From Pyronema omphalodes (Eukaryota > Ascomycota > Pezizomycetes > Pezizales > Pyronemataceae), in NCBI GenBank assembly GCA_024516155.1, contig JAJJXM010000046.1:434001-498000 (forward strand): 64,000 nt of DNA, read 5' to 3'. Position numbers and translations under genes: made by a program. This document shows positions 23,064 to 35,267 of the stretch, in pieces (position 1 is the first letter of the stretch; every line of letters starts with the position of its first letter). Under the pieces are notes generated by a model, which did no database searches, was not told the DNA's origin, and saw nothing but the letters and a program-made list of their open reading frames with translations.

Positions 23064-24011
23064 ATGTCCGACCTCGCCGCGCATCCAATCCGCTACCCAA
23101 CCCTCACCAGCATACTCCCCTTCCTAACCACACTCCTCACCTCCTCCCGTTCCAAATTCCCCCTAATCTACCACCAACTCCCGCCCTCCTCTCTGTCCAC
23201 CTCCTCTCTCGATCCCCGAATCCACACCGTTCTCCTCGCCCTAACCCCCCATCCCCGGGTCTACCAACTCCTCCAAACCCACCGTCCAGAAATCCTCTTC
23301 CTTCACCACCCCTGGAAACTTGATCGCTCCAAAGTCCCCGAGGAAACAATCGTCGTGGCAAGTCATGAGGCGTTTGATGATCGGTATACTACCGGCTGGA
23401 ACACGGCATTGGCGAAACGACTGGGAGTGGTGGATGGAATGGAGGATCTGGAGGCGGGGAAAGCGGATGATGAGGGCTTTGAGGAACCGGGGAATGAGGA
23501 GGGAGCGAGGAAAATGGTTTGTTTGAAGGGTCATAAGGGAGAGATGGAAAGGAAAATTGGATTGGTTGGGTGGTTCCCCGAGGTGCGTTGTGCGGAGTTT
23601 GTAAGGAGAGTGAAGGATGAGTTTGGGGGTGTGGAGGAGGTGGTTTTGTTGGGGGAAGATATCAAGATGGAGGAGAAGAATGAGGATATGGGAAGAGAGG
23701 AGGATGTTAGGATGGAGAATGTTGAGGATGGGATGTTGGGGGATACGCAGGTTGATACGTTGGCTTGTTTGAATGCATTTACTGCTGAGATAATTGAGCG
23801 GGTTATGGCGGAAGCGCCGATGGCTAAAGGAGTGGTTGTGGTAACGGGAGAGAGGAAAGAGGCTGGGTTGAAGCGGGCGAAGGAATTGGGGGTTAAGGCG
23901 GTGGTTTGTGTGGGGCATAAGAGATGTGAAGTTTGGGGTTTGCATTATGTTGCAGAACAGATAAGGAATTTTGCAGAGAATGAATTGGGAACTATTGTGA
24001 CAGAAGAATAG
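23064..24011 (+). CDS. NIF3-like (DUF34) family protein
   Basis: An intronless frame of 315 residues begins in a good context (ACCATGTCC). It carries the NIF3/DUF34 hallmarks: an HHP motif (ILFLHHPWKL, about residue 93) with downstream SHEAFD, and a C-terminal segment VVVVTGERKEAGLKRAKELGVKAVVCVGHKRCEVWG. This corresponds to the second metal-ligand region (GHxxxE). NIF3 proteins form toroidal dimetal-binding oligomers. Their biochemical role is unsettled, with a GTP-cyclohydrolase-like or metal-handling role having been proposed. A Glu/Met-rich insert (about residues 130-230) separates the halves. Confidence 0.8.
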   Translation: MSDLAAHPIRYPTLTSILPFLTTLLTSSRSKFPLIYHQLPPSSLSTSSLDPRIHTVLLALTPHPRVYQLLQTHRPEILFLHHPWKLDRSKVPEETIVVASHEAFDDRYTTGWNTALAKRLGVVDGMEDLEAGKADDEGFEEPGNEEGARKMVCLKGHKGEMERKIGLVGWFPEVRCAEFVRRVKDEFGGVEEVVLLGEDIKMEEKNEDMGREEDVRMENVEDGMLGDTQVDTLACLNAFTAEIIERVMAEAPMAKGVVVVTGERKEAGLKRAKELGVKAVVCVGHKRCEVWGLHYVAEQIRNFAENELGTIVTEE

Positions 24012-24645
24012 GTACTAAACAGAATACTGATTTTCTGTTCTTTAAATATGTGTAAGTAAATATAATAACGAATGGTGTAACAAAATGTGGCATTAAGCGG
24101 AGCAAGATTATATCTTTACCCGAATTACGAGACAGCTGCCTTCCTTGAAGCATCAAATATCTTTGATGAATATGGTGAAGATTGGCTATTACAGTGTTAC
24201 TATTTCCGTATCCGAATTATAGACTTAAAATACCCAACGAGTTCATCTAGTAATGCTGTAAGAACCTAGTATCATGGGATTTATGGGAACGATGATACCT
24301 TGGGATGCATTAGAGCGATGGGGCTGCATTTGATTTGCGCATCATCCTGAGGTTATTTACGGTGACGATACATTTCATCACGACGCAAATATATTCAGCA
24401 CTGGTTCTATGATAACTATGGAACACACTGCAGAACCTTAATAATCAATTACCTTACAGTTTCGTATATCGCGATTAATTCCCGCCAACTCGACAGGGTA
24501 CCTTGGGCGAAGCCGCCTCAAACGCGCCAAGGTTCCCTGCACGTGTCTAGCGTGAAACTAGCTCTCACCCCACTAGTGCCGTAGGGCTTTTGAATCTCGA
24601 CAGCTCCCGTGTAGCTTCACCATCGCGTCCAACTCCAACATCACG
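24012..24645. other. Intergenic and promoter of HOS2-like gene
   Basis: No gene is supported. A CACGTG core lies at about 24541. A C-rich leader precedes the deacetylase start. Confidence 0.4.
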
Positions 24646-25986
24646 ATGCCGCCACCCATCGTACAAACCTACGACACATGGGGAGTCTCGGGGAATGCAA
24701 CGATTGCGCTAGATAGCCGAACGGCGACCAGTATGCCTGTCGCTCAACGAATTGCCGGTCGGCAACCTAAGAAAGTTTCCTATCACCATAACCCGATGGC
24801 AGAGAACCACCATTTCGGCACTACGCATCCCATGAAGCCTTGGAGGCTCACTTTAACAAATCAGCTTGTCCTCGGTTATGGAATTCAGGATTATATGGAC
24901 TGTTACTCAACGCGCCCTGCCACCGAGGATGAACTTGCGGAATTTCATTCGGATGATTACCTCGACTTTTTGAAACGCGTCACCCCCGAAAACTCGGATA
25001 GTTTTATCCAGCAGCTACCTCACTTTAACATTGGTGACGATTGTCCGATTTTCTCGGGAATGTGGGATTTCTGTACTCTCTATGCCGGCGCGTCTCTAGA
25101 TGCCGCTAAGAAGCTTCTCGCTGGTCAATCCGATATCGCTATCAACTGGAGTGGTGGGTTACACCACGCGAAGAAATCAGAAGCTTCCGGTTTCTGCTAT
25201 ATCAATGATATTGTCCTCGCCATCCTACAGTTGCTTCGCTACCACCCTAGGGTTCTCTACATCGACATTGACGTCCACCATGGCGACGGTGTAGAACAGG
25301 CCTTTTTCTCTACAGACAGAGTCATGACGTTATCGTTCCATAAATACGATAAAGATAATTTCTTCCCGGGTACAGGATCATCTGATGATATTGGAGGTGG
25401 CGCCGGAAAACATTACTCCCTGAATGTACCACTAAAAGACGGTATCGACGACGAAAACTACTTGCGCCTTTTTAAGAGCATCGTGCGACCAGTTATCGAA
25501 ACCTACCGTCCTGCATCTATCGTTTTGCAATGCGGTGCCGACTCCCTCGGGGCGGATCGATTGGGATGTTTTAACCTTAACCTTACAGCTCATGGAGCTT
25601 GTGTGGAATTCGTGAAGGCGTTTGGCCTACCATTACTATTGGTTGGTGGAGGAGGATATACCCCAAGAAACGTCTCTCGATTGTGGTGTTACGAAACTTC
25701 AATTGCCACAGACACAGATGTTGGTACTGAGCTACCGCCGCAGTTGGATCATTCCTTCCGTGAATATTTTGCCCCGGAATATGTCCTCCATCCTAAACTT
25801 GGAACTGATGGAAGATATGAGAACAAGAACACCAAGAAACATTTGGAAAATGTTCGGATTCGTATTATGGAACAGCTACGATACCTAGGTGGTGCACCGG
25901 GAGTACAGATGCAGGAGGTACCGCCAGATTTGTTGGGGTTGCAGAGTGAATGTATTAATAAAGTGAAGGAGGAGATGAGAGCTTAA
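24646..25986 (+). CDS. HOS2: Class I histone deacetylase, Hos2-type
   Basis: An intronless frame of 446 residues. The deacetylase domain fills residues 45-400 and includes catalytic His173-His174 (SGGLHHAKK), Zn ligands Asp209 and His211 ([12 protein letters not shown]) and Asp299 (CGADS), and the catalytic Tyr338 in [10 protein letters not shown]. All key residues are intact. Sequence around [24 protein letters not shown] and [15 protein letters not shown] matches yeast Hos2 more closely than Rpd3. Hos2 is the nuclear deacetylase of the Set3 complex and acts mainly on H3/H4 in transcribed genes. The short Ser/Thr N-terminal extension (about 40 residues) is variable. No mutation or truncation is seen. 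Confidence 0.95.
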   Translation: MPPPIVQTYDTWGVSGNATIALDSRTATSMPVAQRIAGRQPKKVSYHHNPMAENHHFGTTHPMKPWRLTLTNQLVLGYGIQDYMDCYSTRPATEDELAEFHSDDYLDFLKRVTPENSDSFIQQLPHFNIGDDCPIFSGMWDFCTLYAGASLDAAKKLLAGQSDIAINWSGGLHHAKKSEASGFCYINDIVLAILQLLRYHPRVLYIDIDVHHGDGVEQAFFSTDRVMTLSFHKYDKDNFFPGTGSSDDIGGGAGKHYSLNVPLKDGIDDENYLRLFKSIVRPVIETYRPASIVLQCGADSLGADRLGCFNLNLTAHGACVEFVKAFGLPLLLVGGGGYTPRNVSRLWCYETSIATDTDVGTELPPQLDHSFREYFAPEYVLHPKLGTDGRYENKNTKKHLENVRIRIMEQLRYLGGAPGVQMQEVPPDLLGLQSECINKVKEEMRA

Positions 25987-26745
25987 GATGGAGACGGGGT
26001 GGAGAGGGCAGGGCGTTTATAAGGACTTGAAGGATGAGGATAGCATATACCAGTAATACTGTTGATTTGTTTATGATCTTGTTAAGTATCCGCGAGCATG
26101 ATTTTGGTTGTTTTCTATTGCTTTTGCTGCTTTGCTTTTTTTGGAGTTTGGTGCTGTTTTTTTTTTTAGCTCTAGTTTTAGCAGAAATGTACTCCGTTGA
26201 GGCAGATAGCTTTCATATTTCTCTTATCTCAAAGTCGAAGAAAGATTCCTATATCCAGATCATAAGCTGACCGCATCTAGCCAGCTATGTACCTAAATGC
26301 TGATGTTATCGCGAATCTATAGTGCGATAGAGTACAAGGATATGCATAAGCATTTCTTGGATGAGGATCCACAGTGGGGCGCACAGCCTCATCCCGCCCA
26401 GACGATTTAGGGCTCGTGTAACCCCATAAGGATAAGCTTTCGCTTCACAAGCTAATCCTAGTCAAGCCTTCTCACGCAGCGCTGACGACGCATGCACATC
26501 AAGCGCTCATCATTGACCGGAAAGACGACCGGAAATATCATTAATGAATCACGATGCATCTGAGTCATTTACATGGAGAATATTCTAACTGTGTAAGCAC
26601 TGTATACTATCGATTGCATTGATTTATATAAACCCTTTTCCGTTGCTCAAATCTTAGATCCTCAATACCCATATCATTGATATCCTGCACATCATATTCT
26701 GAATTTCTACCCTGATCTCGATAGTGTACAACCAACGGCCTCAAT
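25987..26745. other. Intergenic
   Basis: T-rich 3' flank of the deacetylase (26100-26170) and the promoter of the RING gene. No frame is supported. Confidence 0.45.
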
Positions 26746-28992
26746 ATGCAACTCCCCGTAGTTCCCTCACGGCCCACCGTAGCAGTCTCTACCTCCCTCC
26801 GTCCAAAAATTCCCAACCTTCACGACAACTTCGAATGGACCAACCACCTACCACTCGATACCACCATCTCCTCCCTCCTTTCCACCCTCACCAGTAAGCA
26901 CCTCTTCCCCACTTCTTAGCACTCCAACTAATCCCCCACAGCTTCCACCCCCTCAACCCATCTCCCCCCAACCCACATCTCCCGCCCCAATCTCCCCCAC
27001 CCATTCAACCCCGAATCCCGCATCCCCAACCCCCAGCAAACCCACTCCTTAACCATAGTCTCCACCCCCTCCTCCTTCTCCTCCCACCAAATCAACAAAT
27101 CCCACCCCCTCCTCTCCTTCCTCCATACCCCCTCCAGCCTAGCCCCCGTTGTCGCAACCATCATCCAGAATCCTAACGCCGGTGTCGGTGTCGGTGTTAA
27201 TACAAACCTCTTAAGCTTTGATGATGATCTGAAACTTACCTTCCATCGCACGGTACGCATGCCGGATAATGGGGATGAGGATGGAGATGGGAGAATCCAT
27301 GATCTTCCGGCGAGTTGCGGGGGGTTTCGATTATGGAATGCAGGGGAGTGGGGGGATAGGTTACCGATGGAGATGAGGGAGGGTGTGCTGATGCCGATGT
27401 GGAGGAGGGAGGCGATGTGGATTGCGTTTGAAGCCGGGAGGGGACGGAGTTATAAGCTGAGGGTTATGGTTGGGGGGGTCAATGCTGTTAGTGGGGGTGT
27501 TGGGGATGAGGGGGATGAGGAGAAGCAGGATTATGTGGTTGTGCCCGGACAACAGTGGATTGATGGTGTTGTGGTGCAGCCGGGGGTGGTGAGACAGTTT
27601 GTGGCTATGCCCTTGGGATCGGGGTATACGGTTGAAGGGCAGGTTACTGGGAAGGAAAAGAAGGGGGGGTTGCAGATTGAGATTGTACCGTCGTTTCCGC
27701 ATGCTTCGCCGGGGGTTGTGTGGGTTGTTGGTGAAGAGGGAGAGAGGAGGGAGTTGGAGCTCCAGAAGACCCCGGAGGAACAGGGGTGTAAAGAGGGGGA
27801 TGTTGTGTATTGGCAAACTCCAGTAACGTTTCGGGAGGCGACTTTGAGGGATCTTTTGACGGCGGAGGAAGCACAGGCGGAAGCAGAAGTGAGGGTTCTG
27901 AAGTTGGAGGTAAGTTTTTCCTGTGGTTTGACAATCACAGTGGAAGTGTTAACAGAGATAGGCGGGATATAATCCTCGCTGCTCGGACCGAGGCCAAGCA
28001 ATGGAACTCGATGAATATTATGGTTTCATGGGTAATTACAGTCCCTCATATCGATCAACCTCACCGGACGCCGTCGAGTACCCTCCCGTTACCCCCAACT
28101 GGAATTCTCCCAACTATACCCCTATCTCGCCAGTCGATGAAGTACCGGATATCGAATATGCCGCCGACCTTGTCATGAATTCGCCAATCATGAGCCCTGC
28201 CTCGTACGTCGGTAACGCACCCCAGGGACTCGAGCAAGGAACTCGTCATCGCGACCGAGACAGACGGGATCCTGTAAAATTAGAGCCCGCCGCAACTCCC
28301 AGTGCAGAGCCAATGAAGCCAGTAAATATTAAAGCCCTCGGCCTAGCTGCTGGTGGTAAACTTCGCCAGGTCATCAAACCCGACCCACACCCCCCGCATA
28401 TCTGGGACAACGCCAGAAGGTGCACAGTAAATATCCATATTCTGTCTCCGGAGAATTTCGAAGAGGTGACGGGTATTGTTGCGCCGGAATGTCCGATTAC
28501 TATGGCGGAGTATGTTAGAGCGGGAATACCGGTTTATGAAATGGAAGAAGAAGTTGTAGGTGGAGCGGGAACGGGAGAGGTATTAGGCCAAGTCAAGTCG
28601 GTTGGGGGTATGGATAAAATGATGTTAGATATGAATGATACGGCACAAGGTATAGCGGGTGAGGATACGGCAGGCCCGAGAAGGTGTGGACGATGTGAGG
28701 AGAGGTTGTGTGATTCTGTGTAAGTTCTTTGATCCCGTCGGACAACAGCAATTGCTAATGAAACGACAGCGTGAGACCCTGCAATCATCAATTCTGTTGG
28801 GAGTGTATAACGAAGGAAAAGAGAGGGGAGATGCTGATGAGGTGCCTACAAGAGCGGTGTAGGGTCGTACCGATTAGGGCTGCAAGATTCGCCGCGTCGA
28901 TGAATGTGCCGGGGAAGGAGATGAACGAAGTTAATGTGCCGGTTGTAAAGTTAACTTCAATCGGAGGGAAGCCTATGGTGGCAATAGCTTAA
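26746..28992 (+). CDS. Conserved fungal RING-finger protein
   Basis: Four exons are inferred: 26746-26893, 26942-27909, 27962-28719 and 28770-28992. Introns are 48-52 bp with GTAAG donors, and the phases match, giving 698 residues. The first half contains a block I recognise from many fungal uncharacterised proteins: RTVRMPDN, LWNAGEWGDRLP, PMWRREAMWIAF, QDYVVVPGQQWIDG, QFVAMPLGSGYTVEGQVTG. The second half has GLAAGGKLRQVI, PPHIWD and a VTGIVAPECPITMAEY segment. The C-terminus has a RING-like cysteine pattern (CGRC, then PCNHQFCWEC split by the last intron, then CLQERC). A ubiquitin-ligase role is inferred from the RING only. Single-frame views split this locus in two, but the introns join it. 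Confidence 0.8.
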
Positions 28993-29321
28993 TATGGAGT
29001 TATGTATACTATGGTATCATAATTGTGGTAAGTAGCTGCAATAATATCGTCTGCCCTGTTACGAATACCAATTTTACGTTTCGCAATCTAAGTTCAAAAC
29101 ACAGAACGAAGTATCAAAAAAATTATTCTTAGAAGTTCTAGCTCCTCGAGATAGTACAAATAAAAATAGAAGATCAAAAATCAATCCCGGAACCATCCAG
29201 CACCCATTAGACCAGTCAAACCACAAGCTATCACTCATCCAATCCTTCCATGAGTGACAATTCTCCTCCATCACAACATATTTATCACCATCTTAATCCC
29301 ATTTCCCTACATTCTAGTGAT
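28993..29321. other. Convergent 3' flanks
   Basis: A 330-bp gap between the converging RING gene and the lysozyme gene. AT-rich, no frame. Confidence 0.5.
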
Positions 29322-30186
29322 CTAACACTTTGCGGGATGTGCCCGAACGGAGCTCGCCTTCTTAAACAAAGCAATCTCCGCATTGCGTCTACGGGTAAGT
29401 CCCTTCATCGGCTTTGGTGGATTTCCGGCCTTGTTCCACTTAATCAACCTATCCCTTTGTCAGTATATATTCTTTACTTATATCTCTGTTGAGAAAAACT
29501 TACTCCTGACTAGCAACGATATTCTTATTCTCCCCTCTATTAAGCCTCTTAACCAATGTCGAACTCTGAACACCCCCACATCCTACATTAAACGCCCAAC
29601 TCACCAACGCTCCATACTGATTATCCGTCAAGGTAACACTATCCTTAATAGCCGCGGCAACACACTTCCTAAACTTGTACGCATCATCCTGCAATAACTG
29701 CGCTGCGGTGGCTTCAGTGAGAGGGAATTTATATTTCACCTCTGCGCAACCCCTCTGCTTGCAAAGATGTCCATATCCAACGGTTGGTAGTCCAATTGGG
29801 TCAGGCTTGGGCGATGGGACAAATCCTTCGAAGGACTTGATGAGGGAGATGGTGGCGGCGTTGATGGGGGCAACGCATCCGGATCCACCACTAGGAGGAC
29901 CTCCACTTGTACCGCATTTGGAAAGGAAAATTCCACTATGGCCGGTGGAGACGTAGTAGTCGCTCACGTAGCAACCGTCGGAGGTCTTATCCCAGACGTT
30001 GGAAGTGAGAACTTTGGTGCCGGTGGTTTGGCAGGTGATTTTGATGTCGGCGCCGGCTGGGTAGGTTTTGTGGATTGAAGCGGAAGTTGAGGGTGAGGTA
30101 CGGCAGCGTAGGGTTTCTTTCGCTGGGTATGCGGAGACGGCGAGGAAGAGGATGGAGGTGGTTAGGAGGTAGGTGAGGGAATACAT
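29322..30186 (-). CDS. Secreted GH24 (phage-type) lysozyme
   Basis: Two exons, 30186-29504 and 29448-29322, are joined across a 55-bp intron (GTAAGT...GATAG) to give 269 residues. A signal peptide is evident (residues 1-19, cleavage near VSA-YP). An N-terminal SH3-like segment with paired cysteines follows (LRCRTSPS...CYVSDYYVSTG, about 25-85), then a Gly/Ser/Pro linker, then a GH24 domain from about residue 105. The catalytic set Glu120, Asp129 and Thr135 has exactly the spacing of T4 lysozyme (E11, D20, T26), within SFEGF and LPTVGYGH. The second exon restores the family C-terminus (WNKAG, GLTRRRNAEIALF). The enzyme should cleave bacterial peptidoglycan outside the cell. Confidence 0.92.
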
Positions 30187-32024
30187 TTTGAAATTGGAAA
30201 TTGTGAGATGAAGTTTTCGAATTGAATCAGAAGGAAAAGTAGAAGCTTCTGTTTATTTTCTTCGTGAGCTGATGAGAAGATATTTTTTAACAGGAAATAT
30301 CATGGCTTATATACCTGATTCCATCACCGCAACGGAACCATTTCTCGTATGTAGGCCAATGTATCTCTTCGTATTCCAGAGTTATTTCAAGGATTTAGAC
30401 AGGATTTGTATTTGGTACGTAAGACTCACATACCTAAGCCTTATACTCGCTCGTATTTTAACACTCTGCTTGAACTTCAAAATTTATCGCTATCTAGAAA
30501 AGTATCTGTCACACATCTTGCTGACGGTCCGTTCATGCATTTCTTCGTGACGTTAGGCGAGGTGGTACAATCTATGTGCGACATGTAGTCGTTCCCAACC
30601 AAGCACGCCCATCTCTTTGACTATTTCTATTTTTGGATCCAAGTAGATTCCTTGGTAAGTTACACAAATAAACAGGGTTCTGACCGGGGAATTTAAGCTT
30701 AACGAACTGCGCCACAACAGCCAGATGTCATCAGCCGTACCTGCAGCGACGGCTTCTCGTATTGAATCGTTGCCTTTCAACGCTAACAAAGAGATTACTT
30801 GCATCTGCGCTCGTGTATCGGCTTACCCGAGAGAAGCTATCCAGTAAAACAATGGAAAGGCACACCTCAACGCGATATGATGTGTGAAGCGTGATACAAG
30901 AAGGCTTTTCGATCGTGTAATACGATGAAAATCCCGCTTAGTGCCTACCGACGTTCCGAAATTTAAGGGAGTCACACAGGTGATTTGAGATAGATTACCG
31001 CCGATTCCCTCATATATGAGAGAGAGTTCGTAGAATAAGAGCACGGAAGACAGCCTACTGGCAGCCAGTTCCGCGAAAAGATGAGCGATATCAGAGAATA
31101 CAAAACTTATGAGAAAAGATTGCGCTACAGGTCATCTACGAAGACTTTTCTAATCACTACTGTCGATTGACTGAGTCGTGTGATTGGGAAATTAGGGGAG
31201 ACTCTCCAAACTTGAGGGCGAACGGCTCGAACATTAAATTTTGCTGGATGTGGCGAAACGCCTTTGGACAGCCCGGCCTATAGCTCTTCAAGACTTTTCA
31301 ATCGCTGGTTCATGAAATGGGTTAAGCATGGTATTCAAAATTGGCAACCAACATGTCACAATAATCATCAACTGAGTAAACGCTTTCGGCTAGTTTGATT
31401 GAAGAAAGCATTGTCTTTTCTGCCCATTTACATCCTCATTAAATCCTTGATATGCAAATTCACTTTCACATCAAACGTGATACATAGTGACGCTAATATG
31501 TAGCTAGCCAAGCCTGTTCTGCCAGCGGGTTAACCTGACCTTGAATTGCCCTAACCTTAACCCTACACTTCAGCGCTTATGCATTAGCAACACTAGGCAA
31601 AGCTGGAAGTACAGCACAAGTCAAGCGGAAAACGTCAGAACTCAGTGGGTACAACCCGCTGGGGTTTAATGGAAAGCCGTGAGAAAAAAAGGTGTGAACC
31701 TAGTGTCGGGGGTTCAACATGACGATTGCTTCAATAACTCAATTCTATGCCAAGCAAGATGTATTTTGCGAATTCAATATTGCCCAAAACGGAATAGCAG
31801 CTGGTAAAGTGTGAGGTGAAGACCACTGGACACCATAAATGGTTTGAATTAACACTGGAAAATCTTCAATACTTTGGGAGTCCCGCTAATCAACGCTCCA
31901 AATACAAACCCTTTTTACTTCAGCTAAGTATCGAAATTCCACAACAAATTATCTCTAACACCACCAGATAAAGAAACATCATTAACTTCATCTGAGCCTA
32001 TTCGGCTTTCTTTATCAAATTACA
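30187..32024. other. Intergenic, no gene seen
   Basis: There are only short frames without support in this 1.8-kb stretch. The last 150 bp are the leader of the next gene. Confidence 0.5.
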
Positions 32025-33609
32025 ATGGGCGCTCATCAATCCAGCTCCCGCCATAAACGCTCGCGAACGGCATCTAATCCACCTCAATCCGCAGTATCAC
32101 AACAGACTTCATCGGAGTTCCCGCACGATCTGATCATTCTGGACTCACAAGGAAACACCGCCACAGAAGGTTTGCGTGAAGTCGCGGGATATCAGGAAGC
32201 CCATGGGGGTCAAGTGTCTCAACAGCATCAATGGAATGAAGCCCAAGGAACATTCAGACATTCAACCGCTGAGCAGCGGCCGTTTCAGTATGTTTCACCA
32301 GGAGGCCCAGGCCTTGCTCAGACCGACCAACCTACTCGAGATCCTCGATTCAACTCTTTTCAAGGACCCTCGAACGTGTACAACCAGACATCGGGCACGC
32401 GAATTGCCCACCCTTCGGGCCACCCGGAGTACTACTCGCCATCAGCACAACCTCACGTCTTCTCCCCGCGGGCGGATCATTATCTGCCCGAGGTGCCCGC
32501 TCACGCTCCCCCTCAAGCCTACCACTCGCCACAGTATCCTACAGATTCATCACAAGTAGATAACTGGTCCTTGCTATCACAAGATGTAATATCACCCCTC
32601 CTCCAACGCCATGATTTAGATGCCCAGTTGATATAGTTTACTTACGACTCATAGATGCCGAACAATCGCAAGCCCGTGTCCGTTCCCGGCTTTACTCCGC
32701 CGCGGTCTCTCTACCCCTCCTCCTCTACCTCTGGCTTGACAGGCTCCCAGCGCTCCCGGTCCACTAATTCGCGTCGAGGCCTCTCGAACATGCGTCAGTC
32801 GGGAACAGTGGGTCCTACTGAACTAGGACAACGACGTCAACAGCAGTCAACAACAGTCGCACCTTTGCAGCTTCGGTCTACAACAGTCGCACCTTTGCAG
32901 CTTCGGTCTGCACCAGTCGCACCGTTGCAGCTTTCTGTTCCTGATCAGCAAGAGGGTCTCGGGATTAACGTTGACAGATTCAAGTATTCTCTTTCTCCAC
33001 TGTCTCCAGCTCCGCGAGTTGTCAATCAGAAACCCAGCAGGGAGCTTACAACCTCGTCCCTTGCTTCTACGCAGCCATCTGTTGTCAAAGCCAGTGAGAT
33101 CAACGAGCAACCTCGGTATTTCTTTCCCTCCCTTCCTTCTTTTTATATCTTCAAGTTCTGAACAAGGGTCTAGCCACGAGTCAGGAGAAATTTCTTCCTC
33201 CGCCATTTCTTCCCAGGCGCGAGAGCAACTCCCCGATTTGGATGCCAAACCCGCAGCTTCTCTTTCTGAAGAAGCTGCCTCAAATGAGCCAGAGAAGAAG
33301 GCAACTTTCTGGTCCGAACGTGGAATTAAGCTTCTCCCCACCAGCGATATTGCTGATCCACCCAGCGTCCCAATGGAGTTCCCCGAAGAACTCGAGGAAG
33401 AACCAGAGGAAGAACCAGAGCCAAAGTTCTTCAACGCCTGCTGCTGTGCCTGCAAGGAAGTCCGCACCTACAAGTTTGAGACGGGATTCATGTCTGATCT
33501 TGATAGATGGTTGATTATGTGTGATGCTTGTAAGGTTCATACTTTGGGTGCTTGCCTTGAGACTACTGGTAATATTTATGGTAGCGAGGGGTGCAAGATT
33601 GTTCATTAA
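32025..33609 (+). CDS. Unknown Pro/Ser/Gln-rich protein with Cys tail
   Basis: Three exons are inferred: 32025-32585, 32655-33115 and 33156-33609 (491 residues). The first intron (GTAATA...CATAG, 69 bp) joins in phase 0. The second is only 40 bp (GTATTT...TCAAG) and keeps frame. The first 300 residues are low-complexity (Pro, Ser, Gln, Tyr) and probably disordered, with a three-copy TTVAPLQLR-type repeat. An acidic run (EELEEEPEEEPEP) precedes a compact C-terminal domain with FNACCCACKE, then 26 residues later CDACK, then two further cysteines. This resembles a metal-binding module. No family is recognised. The disordered-plus-Cys-tail layout occurs in fungal regulators but no function can be assigned. 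Confidence 0.7.
32847..32936 (+). repeat. Three-copy 30-bp coding tandem repeat
   Basis: Three adjacent 30-bp units (core ACAACAGTCGCACCTTTGCA, third unit diverged) encode 10-residue blocks with VAPLQL. Each unit is a multiple of three. Confidence 0.85.
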
Positions 33610-34928
33610 CCATAGATATGAACGAGGCTTATGGGGGAGGTTGAACGAAAATGCCGGAGTTTAGTGTTGTGCGGAGAGTTCGGGGCTGAGATTATGGTGA
33701 GGTTAAAAGGAATGGTGGTTCTTGAGGTCGGGAGTCTGTTATCGATTGATGATCAAAGCGAATGGGTTTTCGAGACGTCGTTGGAAGACCATACAGAATC
33801 AAAACTTGTTTTTTTTATCTTATTCCGGTGGTTTCATATATGGAGGACGCTCAAGGTCTTGTGTATTTAATGAATTATCACCGGTTTTAGTCAGCGCGTT
33901 TTATTATACGTCGCTCATGATTTTCCCGCAAGTGATACACGGTCATCAGGCAACACTTGGATTCTTTCTTGCTGTCTCGCACAACTGCTGATAACTCCAG
34001 AAATTTTGCTGTACGGCGAGTTTTTCTTGCTTCAACAATTTCAAGAGAAAGAAGCGCTAGATGGCGCTTAGCGTCTTAGCCTTTTAGCTTTTTAGGGCTT
34101 CATCATCATGCTGTAAACAGTATAATAGAAGCTATCTCTTGCTTTATTATTCGTCAACCGCTTTGAACTTGACAGAATTTCAGAGTTTCCTATGATTTTT
34201 TCACTATACTCAGAAAGAGCTCTCAGTTTCAAACCAGAATTTTGAAATCCCAGACTCCAAGGAGAGATATAAACAGCCAGGAAGCCTCAATTGTAATCAC
34301 TACAAAGCTACATTGCATAGAATCATATCTAAGTGCTCCATACCAAAGGTATCTGCAACATGTGCTGATCTGGAAGAAATGTTGAATTCACGCTTGCATA
34401 CGGTCTGATATTATTCATGAGTGATACATCATGATGTTCCGATATACCAGTCATTCAAAATTAGTAACATCAACATCGTAGTATTCTTGGTGCAAATTCC
34501 CGGTAACATCTACTGGATATCAATTGATTACAGTAGTCAGTTGTATTTGTATCTGTTCGTTTGTGACTTCAAGGGCCAAGCTTAATCCTCTGGTGGTTGC
34601 GTGGTTGGCAGGCCGATGGTTGTAGTACTTGTCACTTTGTGCTTACTGGACTATCAATGGGGGGTGGTTGCTGTGGTTTCCCGGGGCGTGTTGCATGTAT
34701 GTAACGCGCTTGTATTGAACAAAAATGCTCGTTGAATCGATTATACATATGTAGCCAGCTTTTACCTAGCCCCTCCCACCTACTCTCTTCCAACCCGCTT
34801 AGACAGACACAAGAGCATTCAAGGGGTTGTGGCATCCCTTCACTTTCCAAATCCTTTGTCCCAAAATTCTGGCCTGAAGAAATGCCGACTGTTGATGGGG
34901 TGTCATCAAAACAAAAGCAAAAAGGTAA
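33610..34928. other. Intergenic, no gene
   Basis: AT-rich sequence with no supported frame. Frames overlapping the downstream tRNA are artefacts. Confidence 0.5.
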
Positions 34929-35000
34929 TGGAGGAGCGGCGAATCGAACGCCGGACCGCCTCTATGCTAAAGAGGAATTATACCACTAAACCACACCCCC
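34929..35000 (-). tRNA. tRNA-Ala (anticodon AGC)
   Basis: A 72-nt cloverleaf: anticodon stem CCTCT/AGAGG with loop TTAGCAT (anticodon AGC), T-arm CGGCG-TTCGATT-CGCCG, discriminator A. The acceptor (GGGGGTG with CTCCTCC) contains the G3-U70 wobble pair that is the alanine identity element, plus one U-U mismatch at 6-67. There is no intron. Confidence 0.92.
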
Positions 35001-35267
35001 ATTGGTGTTGTGTAGCACTGTATTTTACAATTAGAATAATAGACTACATACTGTTGTCAAAAACGAAGGGTGAGGTGGATGTGGAGGTCCACGACGACTA
35101 CCAATTAGGGTCAGTACCAGACGGAACCCTAGGATAATCACGGCTTTTCAATGAAATAGAATCAAAAGACAGCCGGAACACAACATCTCATGGAAAACCG
35201 GTGATATATTACTTGCTATTTTTACCCAACCCATCATGAAATCATTACCATTTACTTGTCTACAAAT
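35001..35267. other. Short intergenic spacer
   Basis: This lies between the tRNA and the 3' end of the PLP-enzyme gene. Nothing else is visible. Confidence 0.4.

Noticed and set aside
34732..35137. Plus-strand frames around 34.9 kb
   Set aside because: They run through the tRNA-Ala gene.
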